Below, piece after piece: positions 11,263-23,940 of a DNA stretch of 64,000 nucleotides. The number at the start of each line of letters is the position of its first letter. Within the stretch, counting starts at the first letter, position 1. A program made the translations under genes and the position numbers. Source of the stretch: Impatiens glandulifera (lineage: Eukaryota > Streptophyta > Magnoliopsida > Ericales > Balsaminaceae); contig NC_061869.1 of the NCBI RefSeq assembly GCF_907164915.1, positions 18,453,125 through 18,517,124 of the forward strand. Direction: 5' to 3'. The notes below the pieces were generated by a model. It was not told the DNA's origin. It worked only from the letters and a program-made list of their open reading frames with translations, and did not search any database.

Positions 11263-12887
11263 ACCTACATATATAACACCTGCACATATGACAACACCTA
11301 CATATATACCTGCATAAAACCAACACATGCATATGCATGATTGTAGTATATGATTTGCATCTCCATTTCATTCAAGATGATTAATGTTGATTTTAGGGTT
11401 TAACTCAACTTTAATGTAGTTAATATATTATTTGAAATAAACTCAATTTTAAGTAAATTTTTGATTTTTATTATATTTCTATAATGCATAAACACACAAA
11501 AAAAAAACATAAAAGTTTTAGTAGAAAATTGGTAAGTGAAACAAATATCACTAAATTTGCTAAAAACACACATTTTTTTTTTAAAAAAAAGAAGGGCAGA
11601 AAATAGAAACCATAGTCGACTTATGTTAACCGCCATTAAAGCGAACGATGATAGTAAAACACTTATACTTAATATGCTATCGGATGTAAGAGAAAATTGT
11701 TTCGCCTTCGTATACATTTAAAGTTAATCTAATTGTAGTACTTCAGATCATGTCATCATCATTCGAGCTACTAAATCCATCGAATCTTTAAAGATGGATC
11801 CAAGCCTCCTTTCGTGGAGCTATGTTTTAAGCTTCAAAATAATAGATAGCAAAATAATTATGATTTCAAGTAGGAACACATATCACTTTACCAACATTGG
11901 ATTAAAGTGTATCATGCTGATTTTATAAATAAATAAATTAAAGAATACTAGTTTTTGCCTCTAATGTCATATTCCTCATAAGTATTAGTATTTAATATAA
12001 TTTTTTATTTTAAATAAAATATATTTTGGTTGTTAATTGAGTGATGTTGAGAATGTGAAATATTTGACTCTAAATAAAAATGAGCTTAAGATTATTTTGT
12101 AGCTCGAATGGATATTTGAAATTTCATTTTACCATTAATATTTTTTTTATTACAAATTTGATACGACGAAAAAAATAAAATATAAAATTATAAATATATA
12201 TAATAATGTTTAATAAAGATTGTTGGGTCGCGTTCATAATAGAGATGGACATTCAAATAATCAAATCGATCTGTACCACCCAACCATTTAACTGTTATAC
12301 TGATTCAATTCGAATTGAGAAACATTTGATATGCCGGTTATAGGGCCGAATGTGAGGTATTGATGGAGTATAATTGATTTGCTATAGTCGGATATAGGGT
12401 TTATTGAAATGACCGAATTAATTTGATTTTCACTCATAATATATTAATTATTTTATTATTAACAAATAATATATATATATATATACTTTTATTTAATAAG
12501 AAAATTAGGTTAAAAATGTTATCATATTAATGTTGTATAATTATTTATTTTAAAATTAGTTTAAAATATATATTAGAGTGTTTGTTTATATGGTATTATT
12601 AATATAAGTATTAATTGTAATGAGTATAAGTTGTAAAGGGGTATTAATAGGTATAAGTTATGTAGTATAAAAATGTTGTATAAATGTAACAAATATTTTT
12701 GTCCTTATATAAATTTAATTTATTTATTAAATTAATATTTACGTAATTTTAATTTTTTATTATTTCTCTTCATTTATATGTTTTTGTTTATTACTTGTAA
12801 TTTGTAAATATTTTGTGTAAATTTTTTACTCATAAAATAATTAACAACTAAATTGTTTACTTGCTCACACAATTAATAAAATTATCA
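11263..12887. other. AT-rich intergenic DNA, no gene seen
   Basis: No family-like coding sequence on either strand. At about 12548 a GTGTTTGTTTATATGG motif begins and is weakly mirrored near 13600 (AACAAACATTTAACC). The hexanucleotide array may therefore sit inside an old inverted-repeat element, but this is weak. Confidence 0.4.
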
Positions 12888-13406
12888 ATATAGATATAGA
12901 TATAGATATAGATATAGATATAGATATAGATATAGATATAGATATAGATATAGATATAGATATAGATATAGATATAGATATAGATATAGATATAGATATA
13001 GATATAGATATAGATATAGATATAGATATAGATATAGATATAGATATAGATATAGATATAGATATAGATATAGATATAGATATAGATATAGATATAGATA
13101 TAGATATAGATATAGATATAGATATAGATATAGATATAGATATAGATATAGATATAGATATAGATATAGATATAGATATAGATATAGATATAGATATAGA
13201 TATAGATATAGATATAGATATAGATATAGATATAGATATAGATATAGATATAGATATAGATATAGATATAGATATAGATATAGATATAGATATAGATATA
13301 GATATAGATATAGATATAGATATAGATATAGATATAGATATAGATATAGATATAGATATAGATATAGATATAGATATAGATATAGATATAGATATAGATA
13401 TAGATA
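12888..13406. repeat. perfect hexanucleotide microsatellite (ATATAG)n, about 86 units
   Basis: An uninterrupted run of TATAGA/ATATAG for about 519 bp, with no substitutions seen in any line. Flanks are AT-rich single-copy DNA. Confidence 0.97.
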
Positions 13407-14507
13407 ATTAAAAAAAGTGTAATTAAAATAATATGTTAAATAAAGCTGCTAAATATAATCAAAATATAAGGGTAAATATGGGAAAAAGAAAATATAAGAA
13501 AAAAAATTATAAAATTTTATAACTTGTTCTATTGGTACAAATTTAAAGTATAAATTATATAACTTTTAAATATTATTTATATAAAATAATTAACAAACAT
13601 TTAACCAAATTTATTTAACCAAATTTATGTTAGTATAATTATCCTACACCTACCTTAATAAATTTACTGTTAAATATATAATCAGATATACAAACAATGA
13701 TTAAACCAACCAAATATTTGATATATCTAATCTATTGGTAAAAGTGAAATATAAGTTCTTGATATAAGGCCAAATTTAAATTTATCAATAAAACGACTGA
13801 ACTCGATCTATTGTCACCTCTATTTCACAGCAATTTGAATCTTTATATAAGTTTTTTTTAATATAAGAAGCTATTCTAATACGTCACAATCATGACTTTC
13901 ACTCTCATTTAAGATATTTTAAGTGAGTCGAATTTTTGACTTTTAATCTCTTAAAAATCAATCTTTCAATTAATCTACCAAGTTTGAATTTTTGTAAGAG
14001 TGTAAATGAATATATTTTATACCTCAGGTATTTTTTATAGAAAATTTGATTGATCAGGTATTTTTTAATTTCATTTGTTTTGAATTTTTACATTTAAAAA
14101 AAAAAATTATGATTCAAATTAAAGTGGAAAGTTAAATCGTGTTAGATGTAGTTTACAAGATAATAATAAAATATTTTTAAAATTAATCAATGGTCTAAAT
14201 TTTATGGGGGTAGGATCTACTATTTTCATTTTGTACCATTTTATTATCCTGATTTAAAACTTTTCACAATAATTTTTTAAAACTCTTTAAAACAATGTTG
14301 AATCTCAATTTTCCTCACCCCTCTTATATCAAAGTAGAGAGTGAGGTTAGCTATTAACAATTTTGAAGCATTAAAGGGTGAATGTGATGAAAGTTGAGAT
14401 TAAAAATTGTTCCAAAAAGAGTTTTAATGTAAGGTAAGAAAATGATACAGGATTGTGGAACAAACAGATTCGATCCAATTTTATGAGGCAAGTGTCTTTG
14501 TTAAACT
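13407..14507. other. AT-rich intergenic DNA, no gene seen
   Basis: No coding similarity or clear repeat structure. The end of this stretch abuts the T-run that marks the LINE 3' tail. Confidence 0.4.
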
Positions 14508-15940
14508 TTTTTTTTTTGGAAAAACGACTTAGCGTCATTTCATTAAAAATTCCCAAAAAGGGGAAAAAAATCACGAGTTTAAGAGATAATTCTAGACGAG
14601 CCTAGAATGATTTTGAAGTCGTAACATTCTGAATAAAAGCTAAAAAGCTAAAAACATAAATAAATTATCTAATTACAAAACTTTCAATTCTAGTGAGTTC
14701 AAAAAACGGTAAATTCCAGTTCCTGCAAATATTCCAGTTCTGCTCCGTGCTTGGAATTCTTCTCCAAGTTCCCGCGAGGGCACTGCAATCCGATACAATA
14801 TCTTTCCATAACTCTTCAACGCTCCTGCGGGTTCTGCCATATACCCTTGCATTCCGTTCTTGCCAAATGTTATACACCACTACTCCAAAGCCGCACTTGA
14901 ACACGCTTGTTGCAAATCTATTTCCCTTGGTTTTGAGTAGTGCCACTTTTTTTATTTCATTCTATTCGCTTAGGAAACTAATCAGCTCCAAACTTTTATA
15001 GAATTTGTCCCAAAGCTCCGAAGCAATACAGCAACTCCCGAATATGTGATCTATGGTTTCTTCATTTCCTCCGCATAGAAGACAGCCTACGTTCGGGATG
15101 CTCATATACTTGCTGATACGATCACGAGTGTTGAGTCTTTCCCAGAAGGCGAGCCATAAGATGAACTGATGTCGAGAGATAATCTTCGTTGACCATACAA
15201 GAGGAGTCCATTCTACTTTTTGCGTTTTTTCCTAGGTTACCTCCCATATTTTCTTCGATATCAGCTCCCCATTATGATCAGCTTTTCATTCATGAATATC
15301 CGGTATGTCGTGTAGTTGTATGTTACTTATATGATCAAGTATCCTCTGTCCTTTTGGATTTCTTCTCAGGAGTGAGTCCCAATTCCCGTCTTTAATGTCC
15401 TTGATTTTCGCTTCTGCGCAGTCCCTTCTGATACGCGTATTTTGAAACTCCTCCTTGTGGATGATAGACTGGTTTTCGAACCAGGGGTCGTGCCAGAATA
15501 GAGTGCCTTTCCTGTCCCCTAGCCGGATGTCATAAAAATATGCAATATCGCTTCTTAGTTTAAGAATCTTTTTTAGAGACCAACTCATACCTTCATGAAT
15601 TTTGTAGGTCCAGATGCTGGTTTCATATTTTATAAACCTCGTATGCACTAATTTGATCCATAGTGACTCTTGATTGCGCTCCAAAACCCACAAATGCTTG
15701 AAGGTGAGAGCTTTGTTCCACTCGATACAATTCTTCAAGTCGTTGCCTCCCTCGTCCTTCGGTTTGCAAAGAGCGGTCCAATTGACTTCCTTTCATCCTC
15801 TTCCGCTATTGCCCTAGATAAAGTTCCTCATCAGCGTGTCGAGCTTCTTCATTACCTTCTTCGGAATGACCATCTGCTGCGCTTAGTAGCCAACTATGCC
15901 CATAACCACGTTTTGATAAGTTTGATCCTACTTGTATAAA
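14508..15940 (-). mobile_element. 5'-truncated LINE (non-LTR retrotransposon) remnant: RT thumb and zf-RVT region
   Basis: Minus-strand translation from about 15880 gives KKLDTLMRNF, then KEVNWTALCKPKDEGG, ALTFKHLWVLER and LFWHDPWF, typical of the region after the reverse transcriptase core in plant LINEs. It continues into a zinc-binding zf-RVT block with CLLCGGNEETIDHIFGSC (about 15045-15095) and ends with VVYNIWQERNARV. Frames are interrupted: a stop in the RNF-GNSGRG region and another before the terminal piece. The tail is a run of about ten A on the minus strand (T-run near 14510). The catalytic RT and endonuclease parts are absent, as expected for 5' truncation. No convincing target-site duplication. 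Confidence 0.85.
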
Positions 15941-17101
15941 AAAGTTTTTTCGCTACCCAGCCAGATATCGTGTTTTTTACCTTTTCAATATGATATATCT
16001 TAATAGCCATCATTTTCATGTTTTGCCCTATTTAAATATGATATCTCATATTGTTTATTATTTTTTTAAAAAAATTATTTTTTCTTAATTAATTTATTAT
16101 ATTTTAAAAAAATAAAAAATCATGTATTTGATTTTCTTAACTATTCTTAAACCTAACCCATTTTTAAGGATTTAAACTATATTTAATAATTTAAAACGCG
16201 AAAAAATATTCAATTTAAAACACAAATACATCAAAATTAGTAAACCGTACACAAAGTTACGTCGTTTTAAAATTTTATAAAAAAATAAATAACAAATCTA
16301 TTTCTCTTTGATTTTTTCAAATATGTCTTTAGATCACAATTTTTTTAATCACTCAAACCACTGTCAGCAAATTAAAATGTGTAAATCTAAATACAATACT
16401 TTTAACACTAAAATTTAACTCACCCAATTTATAGAAAAATTTTAAATAATTTTTCTAAAAGTTATAGATTATGTGAAGAGATAAATGTAAAATTATATAA
16501 TTATTTTGGATAGTGTTATATTCATTCAATCCAAAATTATTAAAATAAAGATCAAAATTTATTAAAATTGAACCATAAATAAAATAATAATTATTTAAGG
16601 AAAATGTTGTATTCATAATCCTAAAATAATTAAAAATATGCTTAAAAATAAAACAAATAATTATTTTAAGAATTATTTTTATCCATTAATCCAAAATAAT
16701 TAAAATTTCGGGCTAAAATAAATTAAATAATTATTTTAAAAAATATTGTAACCATTTATGAAATAATTAAAAATGAAACCTTAAATTACAGAAATAATAA
16801 ATAAAATAAACAAAAATGAATTTTATGTTTATTAATTAATTTTGTATATTTTGAATTTAAATAAAGAATAAAAGAGAAAGGAGAAGGTGAAACGGAGCCA
16901 AATTAAGCAAGGTCTATGCCACGCGAGAGCCCAACACTCAGCCACATGGCTAGACGGAAGGGCTAATGCCAAGCTAATGTGCAAGGCTCGAGCCGCCCTA
17001 CATTCATCTTCTTTCTCACGACTAGGATAACAATGACAGTCTTATTTGAGAGTTGGTCAATCCTCATCGTGGCATTTCTATACCACATGAGAAATTTCAA
17101 A
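15941..17101. other. AT-rich intergenic DNA, no gene seen
   Basis: Mostly A/T-rich; 16480-16760 carries several spaced variants of AATAATTATTTTA-like words. A less AT-rich part at 16870-17100 has no recognised coding content. Confidence 0.4.
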
Positions 17102-17140
17102 AGGGGAAATGATCACACTAGCTCTGTGATCATTTCCCCT
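17102..17140. repeat. perfect 16-bp inverted repeat (hairpin)
   Basis: Arms AGGGGAAATGATCACA (17102-17117) and TGTGATCATTTCCCCT (17125-17140) are exact reverse complements around a 7-bp loop. A second hairpin follows 11 bp later. Not a terminator in any recognised gene. Confidence 0.9.
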
Positions 17141-17151
17141 ATGAGCCTTGG

Positions 17152-17194
17152 TCAACTTACTCGCCAAGAAGAGAAAATTCGCCGAGTAAGTTGA
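17152..17194. repeat. perfect 12-bp inverted repeat (hairpin)
   Basis: Arms TCAACTTACTCG (17152-17163) and CGAGTAAGTTGA (17183-17194) around a 19-bp loop, at the start of an LTR-like repeat copy. Confidence 0.85.
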
Positions 17195-17199
17195 AGGGT

Positions 17200-17930
17200 C
17201 ATTAATGGTTTTATTCAAAACCGAATCAACTTAAGTCAATTGATGGCTGGGACTCCATATTAAAGGAACCTCCTAGCGAAGAAGAAGACAATAATCCCAA
17301 CCATAAGCCATCAATCATCATCCATTAACATCCGCCAATAAAATATCTTTAAATTTTTTAAAAGTTTTAATTTTTTTTTTGTATAAAACTTTTAAGCTCA
17401 ATTCTAGTTCATCCAAAAATTAGAAAAAATAGAAAACAATTTAAAATATTCTAAAAAAATAAATATTTTGATAAGGGCATGTTTGGATTTAATTTTAAAT
17501 TCTAATGTCTTAAACTGATATTTTTCAGGTACCTTTCTCGATAATCATCGACATCATTCGCATGTACCAGCATTTAAATATCATTATACAATTTTAAATG
17601 CAAGAAAATCTGTGCATGTTAGGACTTGAAAATAATTAGTTAAATAAAACATAATAAAACCAAAATTTTAAAAGTCATTAGTTTATAAAGTAGAAACTAT
17701 TTTTAATGGGTACAAAAATATAGTGTTAAATCCCTTTCTCAATTATCACCAAACATCGAATTAAAAAAATCATAAAAATTAATTATTTTTATAATTAATT
17801 TTAAAACGTAGAATTATATTTTTGTATAAATATTTTAAAATAATATTTTATTAAAAAATTTCCTACATGCATACCAATGTTGAAATTTCTCAAACTTCGA
17901 GCTTTTTCGGGACCATAGATTTTTATGGGT
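17200..17930 (+). repeat. LTR-like dispersed element, copy A (GACCGAG block missing)
   Basis: The stretch 17460-17930 closely matches 32990-33650: TGTTTGGATTTA, then TTTTTCAGGTACCTTTCTCG, ATCATCGACATCA-TCGCATGTACCA and a GGGTTACAA end. The 5' part resembles the leader regions of copies C and E (CATTAATG motif, conserved CATAAGCC-TCAAT). The GACCGAG-rich middle present in other copies is absent, so this looks like an internal deletion. Confidence 0.65.
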
Positions 17931-18279
17931 TACAAATAAAATAAGTCTTCAAAATATTTTAAGAATAAAAAAAGTATTTTTGTTAAAGACTTGTTTGGAT
18001 TTCTTTTTAAATCTAACTCTTTTATTTGATATTTTTTAGGTACTGTATGCAACCCCCAATCTATGTCCCATTTCATAGCTTAGCACATATCAAGAGCCAC
18101 ATGGCAATATTGAGGGACTACCGCGAGAAAGATCGAGGTTCGATGCGTTTTAACCTTGGTTTGCTTGCCATACATCTTTTAAAATGAAACGTTCAGTTTT
18201 TATTTTTTTTTAACATATCTAGAGCGGTAAGAAATTAATTATGTAAAAATAATTAATTCTTTGTTCAAATTTTAAACAA

Positions 18280-20760
18280 TCTGGGAGGCTAAATAACATG
18301 TAACATGAACCCGATTTAAATTAATTAAACATAATTAATTTAAAGATTATTTATTTGAAAATCAGAGTCGCCAAGAGATTTTATGAAAATCAATAAAATG
18401 ATAAGTGTACAAATGTATTTATATTAGAGTTTCTGAAAAAAGATGGTTCGTTGTCTGTTTACGCTCGGGAAAGGACTTTCGCGCTATGTCCTCTGCGCCC
18501 GCCTAAGAATGGTTTTAAAAAATCTTCTAAAATAAATAATGTATGGCTTTTATAAATTCAATTATAACATTTCTCATATTTAATTAGTAGTTCAGGGGTC
18601 CTAAGTAAGTATAAACTTTAAATAATTGTCCAAAATTATTTAAAGAGTGGCGTGTACATGCTGCGTTGATGTTCAGATTTTAATAACACCAGAAATATCA
18701 TAGGAGAATCTTATAATTTAAAAATAAATTTAAAATGGGTCCTTATCCAAAAAATTGATTTAGGAAATATCCAGAAAATAAAAAATATTATTTTCTGACC
18801 TTTCGGGATTATTTGAAAATGGGTTCGGGTTCCAAAATTACAAAAATCATTTTGGATTTTAAAAAGTGGAATCAAACTGGCCTTAGGACAAGAGGCCTAA
18901 CGTTTGAGTTCAGTTTGGCCAATCTAGGCTCGGTTGGGCTCGATTAAGACTAATGTTGTTCGGACCATGCCTCGGTCGCATGGGTAGAAGGACTAGAGCG
19001 CTCAGTCCTAGGCTCGGGAGGCTTGATCCCAAACTCGGGTGGCTCAGTAGAAGACATGGGAGGCTCGGTCCGGGGTCAAGTCTACCGGTCTAGGTACTCG
19101 GTCTTAGGGTTAGGTAGTTCGGTCCTAGGTTTTAGTAAGGGTTAGGTTTCCCGGTCCTAGGTTAAGTGAAGCTTAGTCCTAATCATCAGTCCTAGGTCTA
19201 GTGTTAGGGTTAGGCTTGTTGGTCCTAGGCTAGGTGAGGCTCAGTCCTAATCATCGGTCATAGGTTTAGGGTTAAGGTTAGATTTGCTGGTCCTAGGCTA
19301 GGTGAGGCTCAGTCCTAATCATAGTCTTAGGTCTAGGGTTAGGTTTGCCAGTCCTAGGCAAAGTGAGGCTCAGTTCTAATCATCGGTCTTTGGCTAAAGG
19401 CTCTCGGTCCTAAGTCAAAGTGAAGTTCGGTCCTAGGTTAGAAATATCGGTCCTAGGCTAAGGGGATGACTCTGTTATAAGTCAAAAACTCGATCGGGCT
19501 CCACGGTCTTGGCAGAATGTCACCGGTTCTACTCCAAAGTCGTGGAGAAAAATTGTCGATTTTGCTCCACGGTCCTAGCAGAATGTCACCGGTCCTAACA
19601 GAAAACCGTCGGTCTTACTCCACGGTCCTAGCAGAATGTCACAGGTCATGCTCCACGGTCCTGACAGAAAATCGTCGGTCCTACTTCACAGTCCTAGTAG
19701 AATGTCACCGGTCAGACTCTACGCTCCTTGAAGAAAATTGCCGGTCTTGCTCCACGGTCCTCGCAAAATGTCACCGGTCTTGACCCATGGTCCCGGATCT
19801 ATTTTCTCGGTTCTAGGCTAAAACTTTAGGACCGAGTGTTCTTATTTTGGTCCAAAATTTCAGAAGTCCATAACTTTTTATTGGAATCATGAAATCATGA
19901 CCCGCAAGCTACAATAGGTTCATATGATCATGAAGAACAAAAGCCCTAATATAAATCACGATTTTGAAGCTTTAAAATGATAATTTTAAACCACAATTTT
20001 TAGGTCAAATTTTGGGATCTTTTAAATTTGGCCGTTTCAAGGTCTGATTTTTGTTCATTTATCTTTGAAATGATGAATATAATTGATATAAACCAAAACA
20101 AGAACTTCATAGCATCATTAAAACATTTTTTGAAGATTGAATCAAAATCCAATTTTTTTTTCAAAAACTCACTTTGATGAAACATGATCAAAATGATGAA
20201 ACATTTGCTTGGAATTCATCCTAACATGTTAACAAACATGTATACCAACTAATTGGATAAAAAAATTCGGATTAAAAGTAAGAACACATAGTTTCAAAAA
20301 TCGAATTTTCAAGCTTTATTTTTAAAATTTGAGTTTGATCAAACATGATTACAGTTGCTTGTAAATCATTCAAACATGTTAAAAAACATGTATAATAACT
20401 ATCTCGATAAAAAAATTCAGATATAAACCAAGATCACAAAGATTTAAAAAAAATCAGTTTCAAGTTTTGATTTAAAATTTTTTTGATTCAGGTTGAATTG
20501 ATTGATTCTCTTTCATTATAAATTTCATGATATATATATATAATTCTCAATAAAGAAATCACATAATCAAGCATAAGAAAATGATCAAACAAGAAATTTT
20601 GAAAAAATTCAAAATTTTCAATCACAAATCGTTATAAAAACGATATGGATGCATACCAACAGTAGGAGAACACTCATGGGATTTATTGACAACTATTAAT
20701 GAGCCTGCATTATTTATAGTAGGGAAAGGTCGGTTGAGGAGGAGTAATTTGAGATGATTT
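18280..20760 (-). repeat. LTR-like dispersed element with GACCGAG block, copy B
   Basis: Read on the minus strand it has the order seen in copies C and F: TATAAATAATG (about 20720), an AT-rich leader, a long CTCGGTC/GACCGAG-rich block (19000-19800), GCGCGAAAGTCCTTTCCCGAG and TTGGCGACTCTG (about 18375). TTGGCGACTCTG resembles the region just after a 5' LTR in several plant Ty3-type elements, but no gag or pol follows. The borders are not resolved. Confidence 0.6.
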
Positions 20761-21804
20761 TAACCTCCAACGAGCTTATCCCTAATATTCTATCCGGCAG
20801 CTGGCAGCCTTATCCACATGAGGATAAGGCTTGTAGGTAGAGGGATATCGTAGGCGCTGACGAGAGGAGCACGTGGCCGAAAAAAACATTGAATTTGATC
20901 GCATGTGGAGGAAGCTAAAGCTTTTGGAAGATCGTACGCCAACGAGATCACGTTTCCGGCGAGGCCTGCGTCTCAGCGAAGAAGACGACTGAAACGACAT
21001 TGTTTCAGCTAACGACGTCTTGCGTTTCGTTGGCAGTCAGCTGCTTGACTAACATGGTTAGTCAGTCCCGTTATTTGATCCAATGCGGGTGTGCGCGCGT
21101 GACTCCTCTACATCTGAATGCGTGCAAGTGTCTGGACTGTTGGATGAGATTTGGACGCTCATCTGATGGTCCAGAATCCTACTACAAAGATTTAACAAAA
21201 TTTCTACTACACATGATTATTCAATTTTATTATTATTTAAAAGGTTATTAAAAACGATTTTTAATCCCTTTTAAATTCATTTCTTCACCAAAAATTTCAC
21301 AAAAATATTTATAGAATCATAATAACTATTATGATTATATTTTATATTTTTTTTGTATTTTTGGGAATTTTGGTGTATTTTATTTAGTAGTTTTAAGCCA
21401 TAAATTAAATATAATTCATGAATATTTTCACCCTTTTCTTTGGTCTAATTTGGGTAAAATAAATACAATATATTATCCTCAAATTATTTTTGGAATTTTT
21501 AATAATTTCTTTAATTATGGTTTAATTATCACAATAATTAACCCTTAATTGAGTTTTAATTCCTTCTTTAAGTTATTTTTAATATAAAAATCCAAAATAT
21601 TATTTTAATATTACTAAAAATATTATTTGAAAATGGGGTAAGTCAAATTTTCATGCTTACATGTACCGTTCTTTATAGTTCTCGACATCAGTCGCATGTA
21701 TAGCGTTATTTTATTAATTTAAAATAACAATGTCAAACCTAAATATATGTCTAGGATTTAAAAAAAATAATTGGATAAATAAAACACAAAATTCAATTTT
21801 ATAA
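20761..21804. other. intergenic, no gene recognised
   Basis: A GC-richer patch (20780-21180) contains short open frames on both strands without family similarity and overlaps the presumed 5' flank of copy B. Then AT-rich DNA; at 21655-21690 a copy of the TGTACC...CTCGACATC-GTCGCATGTA motif of the LTR-like family appears. Confidence 0.4.
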
Positions 21805-23101
21805 ATAGTCAAAATTTTGTAAAGTAGAGACAAATTTTTAAAGGCTCATAAAACATAAAACATAAAATGAAATCCCTTTCTCGTGTATTACCAAATATTT
21901 GAACTCAAAAACAACATCTGAAATTACGTTTGTACACATAAATATATATATATATATATATTTATATAAATAAATATATATATATATATATTTATATAAA
22001 TAAACCAAGTGACGATTCTAAAAAAAAGCCCGTCATTTAAAATAAATTAATTTCAAAATATTTATTTAATCAAACCTATCATTCTAGTTTATCGTTTCTT
22101 TTTACGAGAATTAAGTGAATGGTAAGTTTTGAGATTTGATTAACAAATTAAAAATCATAATTTGCCTAAAAATTTATTAAACTTTCATTTAAATTAAATA
22201 ATTTAATATTTAAAATGTTTTCGCATAATAAAAATAATTAAAACACATGTCCCAAACAACTAACTAATTTTGGGTCTTACAATATTCAATTTTAAAATAA
22301 TACTTATAAAATGTCTAATAAAGATCGTTTAATTTACAAACGTAACAAATTAATTAGAAAACAAATAATATGTTAAAATTAGAACATATTTAATAAAAAC
22401 AATAATACAATTCGAACAATATATAATAATTGGTCTAAATATTAATAGTAAAATCTTAAATGTAATTTAAGGGATAATATTAAAATATTTATAAAATTAA
22501 TCAACAATCTAGATTGTATTAGGTCATGTGTCCTTGTTAAAAATGGGGAGGAATGATTAATGGAGGAGAAACCAAGTTATCTTAATGCCATCATTTTCAT
22601 GTTTTCCCTTACTAAAACTAGCATAAAGTAATTAACAAAAAAAACACGTGACATAAAATGTTCTACCTAAAAATTCATTAACTTATATCCATAATGTTTC
22701 GAAATATTTTCAAACTTCATATTTTTAGATTAAAAAAATAATTTTAGTAATTTAATAATTCTTAAATGATGAACTATTCCGCTAAATTTAGGATGAAAAT
22801 ATAACTAAACATCTTTATTGAAAATTTAAAAGTGTTATCTAAGGAATGTATTTTCATACTCTATTCCTTTTTATGTATTGAACAACTTTATTTGGACTCT
22901 ATATAAATGTATTACTCACAAAAGTAACTTACACATTTTAAATATGTAGCCTCTTATTACCTCTCCATCTTTTAGGCTAGTGGTATACAATTTTTACCTA
23001 TTTGAATGATTGAGATTTATGGATAATAAAACACTTAATATATGATTTAAAAAATATATAAGAGGAAAAAAAAATAATTAAAGAAACTCGCATCCAAATG
23101 T

Positions 23102-23940
23102 TGGGCCGAAAGGCCCATGCGCCTAGGGTTGGGTCATATTTGGCTCATGCGCGTATTAAGAATAAAAACCCTAGTATTTGCGTATAAATATGTCTTCAGA
23201 TCATGTTAAGCAAAATCACCCACAACTTTGGTTGGATACCTCTAAGGCTTTACCTCCTCTTTTCTCTCTAGAAACACTCATTAACATGATCACCCACAAC
23301 TTTGGTTGGATGCCTCTAAGGCTTTACCTCCTCTTTTCTCTCTAGAAACACTCATCTTTTTTCTTTAAGGGGTTGCCTCCTCTTTTCTTTCTAGAAACAC
23401 CTCTATTTTCTCTCTAAAAACATTAAAGTTATCACCGTGGTACTAACTAGATTCTCAACTATTAATCTTTTGAGATTTGAGGTTTTCCATGGATACGGTT
23501 AGATATATCAGGGTTTTAAAATTTTATTGCATATGCAAGACTAAATCAAAGGATAGAAGGTATAATTTATTGTATATACACTTGAATTATGAAAAAATTA
23601 ATGATATATGGTTTTGAAAATTTGATTTCCCTTCATTTTTATATGTTCATGCTCTTTTGATTACAATTTCACACTAATTCAACATGCTTTTGTTCGTGTA
23701 ATGACCAACCTCTCTTTTTTCAATTTCTTTCAAAACAGGTATTCCAGCAGTAGCCTCCCATTACCGCTAAATCCTCTAGGGTAATTGTAGCTTCTCCCAT
23801 GGGAAGATGAAAATTTTAGTCTCTACCTATAGATGGAGACCTTGGTAGGCTTTATCCAGCCACAGCAGATAAACCTTGGAAGGAAGCTGAAGATAGAAGA
23901 TGAAAGGACACTTCTAAAAATAAAATGAATTTATTTATTT
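23102..23940 (+). promoter_or_regulatory. promoter-like block and leader of unknown transcription unit, copy 1
   Basis: TTGGGCCGAAAGGCCCATG (site II-type TGGGCC/GGCCCA) at 23102, a telo-box AAACCCTAG near 23167, TATAAATA at 23183, and then a CT-rich leader (CTCCTCTTTTCTCTCTAG). A 74-bp piece of the leader is tandemly duplicated (from 23215 and 23289). A possible 3' splice site (TTTCAAAACAG) lies at 23735-23741, followed by a conserved 170-bp segment with several short hairpins (23742-23920). Site II plus telo-box promoters are known for plant ribosomal-protein, translation and snoRNA genes. I find no protein-coding frame downstream, so the product is unknown. Confidence 0.5.

Noticed and set aside
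10787..11317. 176-aa proline/histidine/threonine-rich frame
   Set aside because: Encoded entirely by the CCCCACGC minisatellite; frames on the other strand are equally long.
20782..21251. Short frames on both strands in the GC-richer patch at 20.8-21.2 kb
   Set aside because: No recognisable domain, no splice context, and the patch belongs to the flank of LTR-like copy B.
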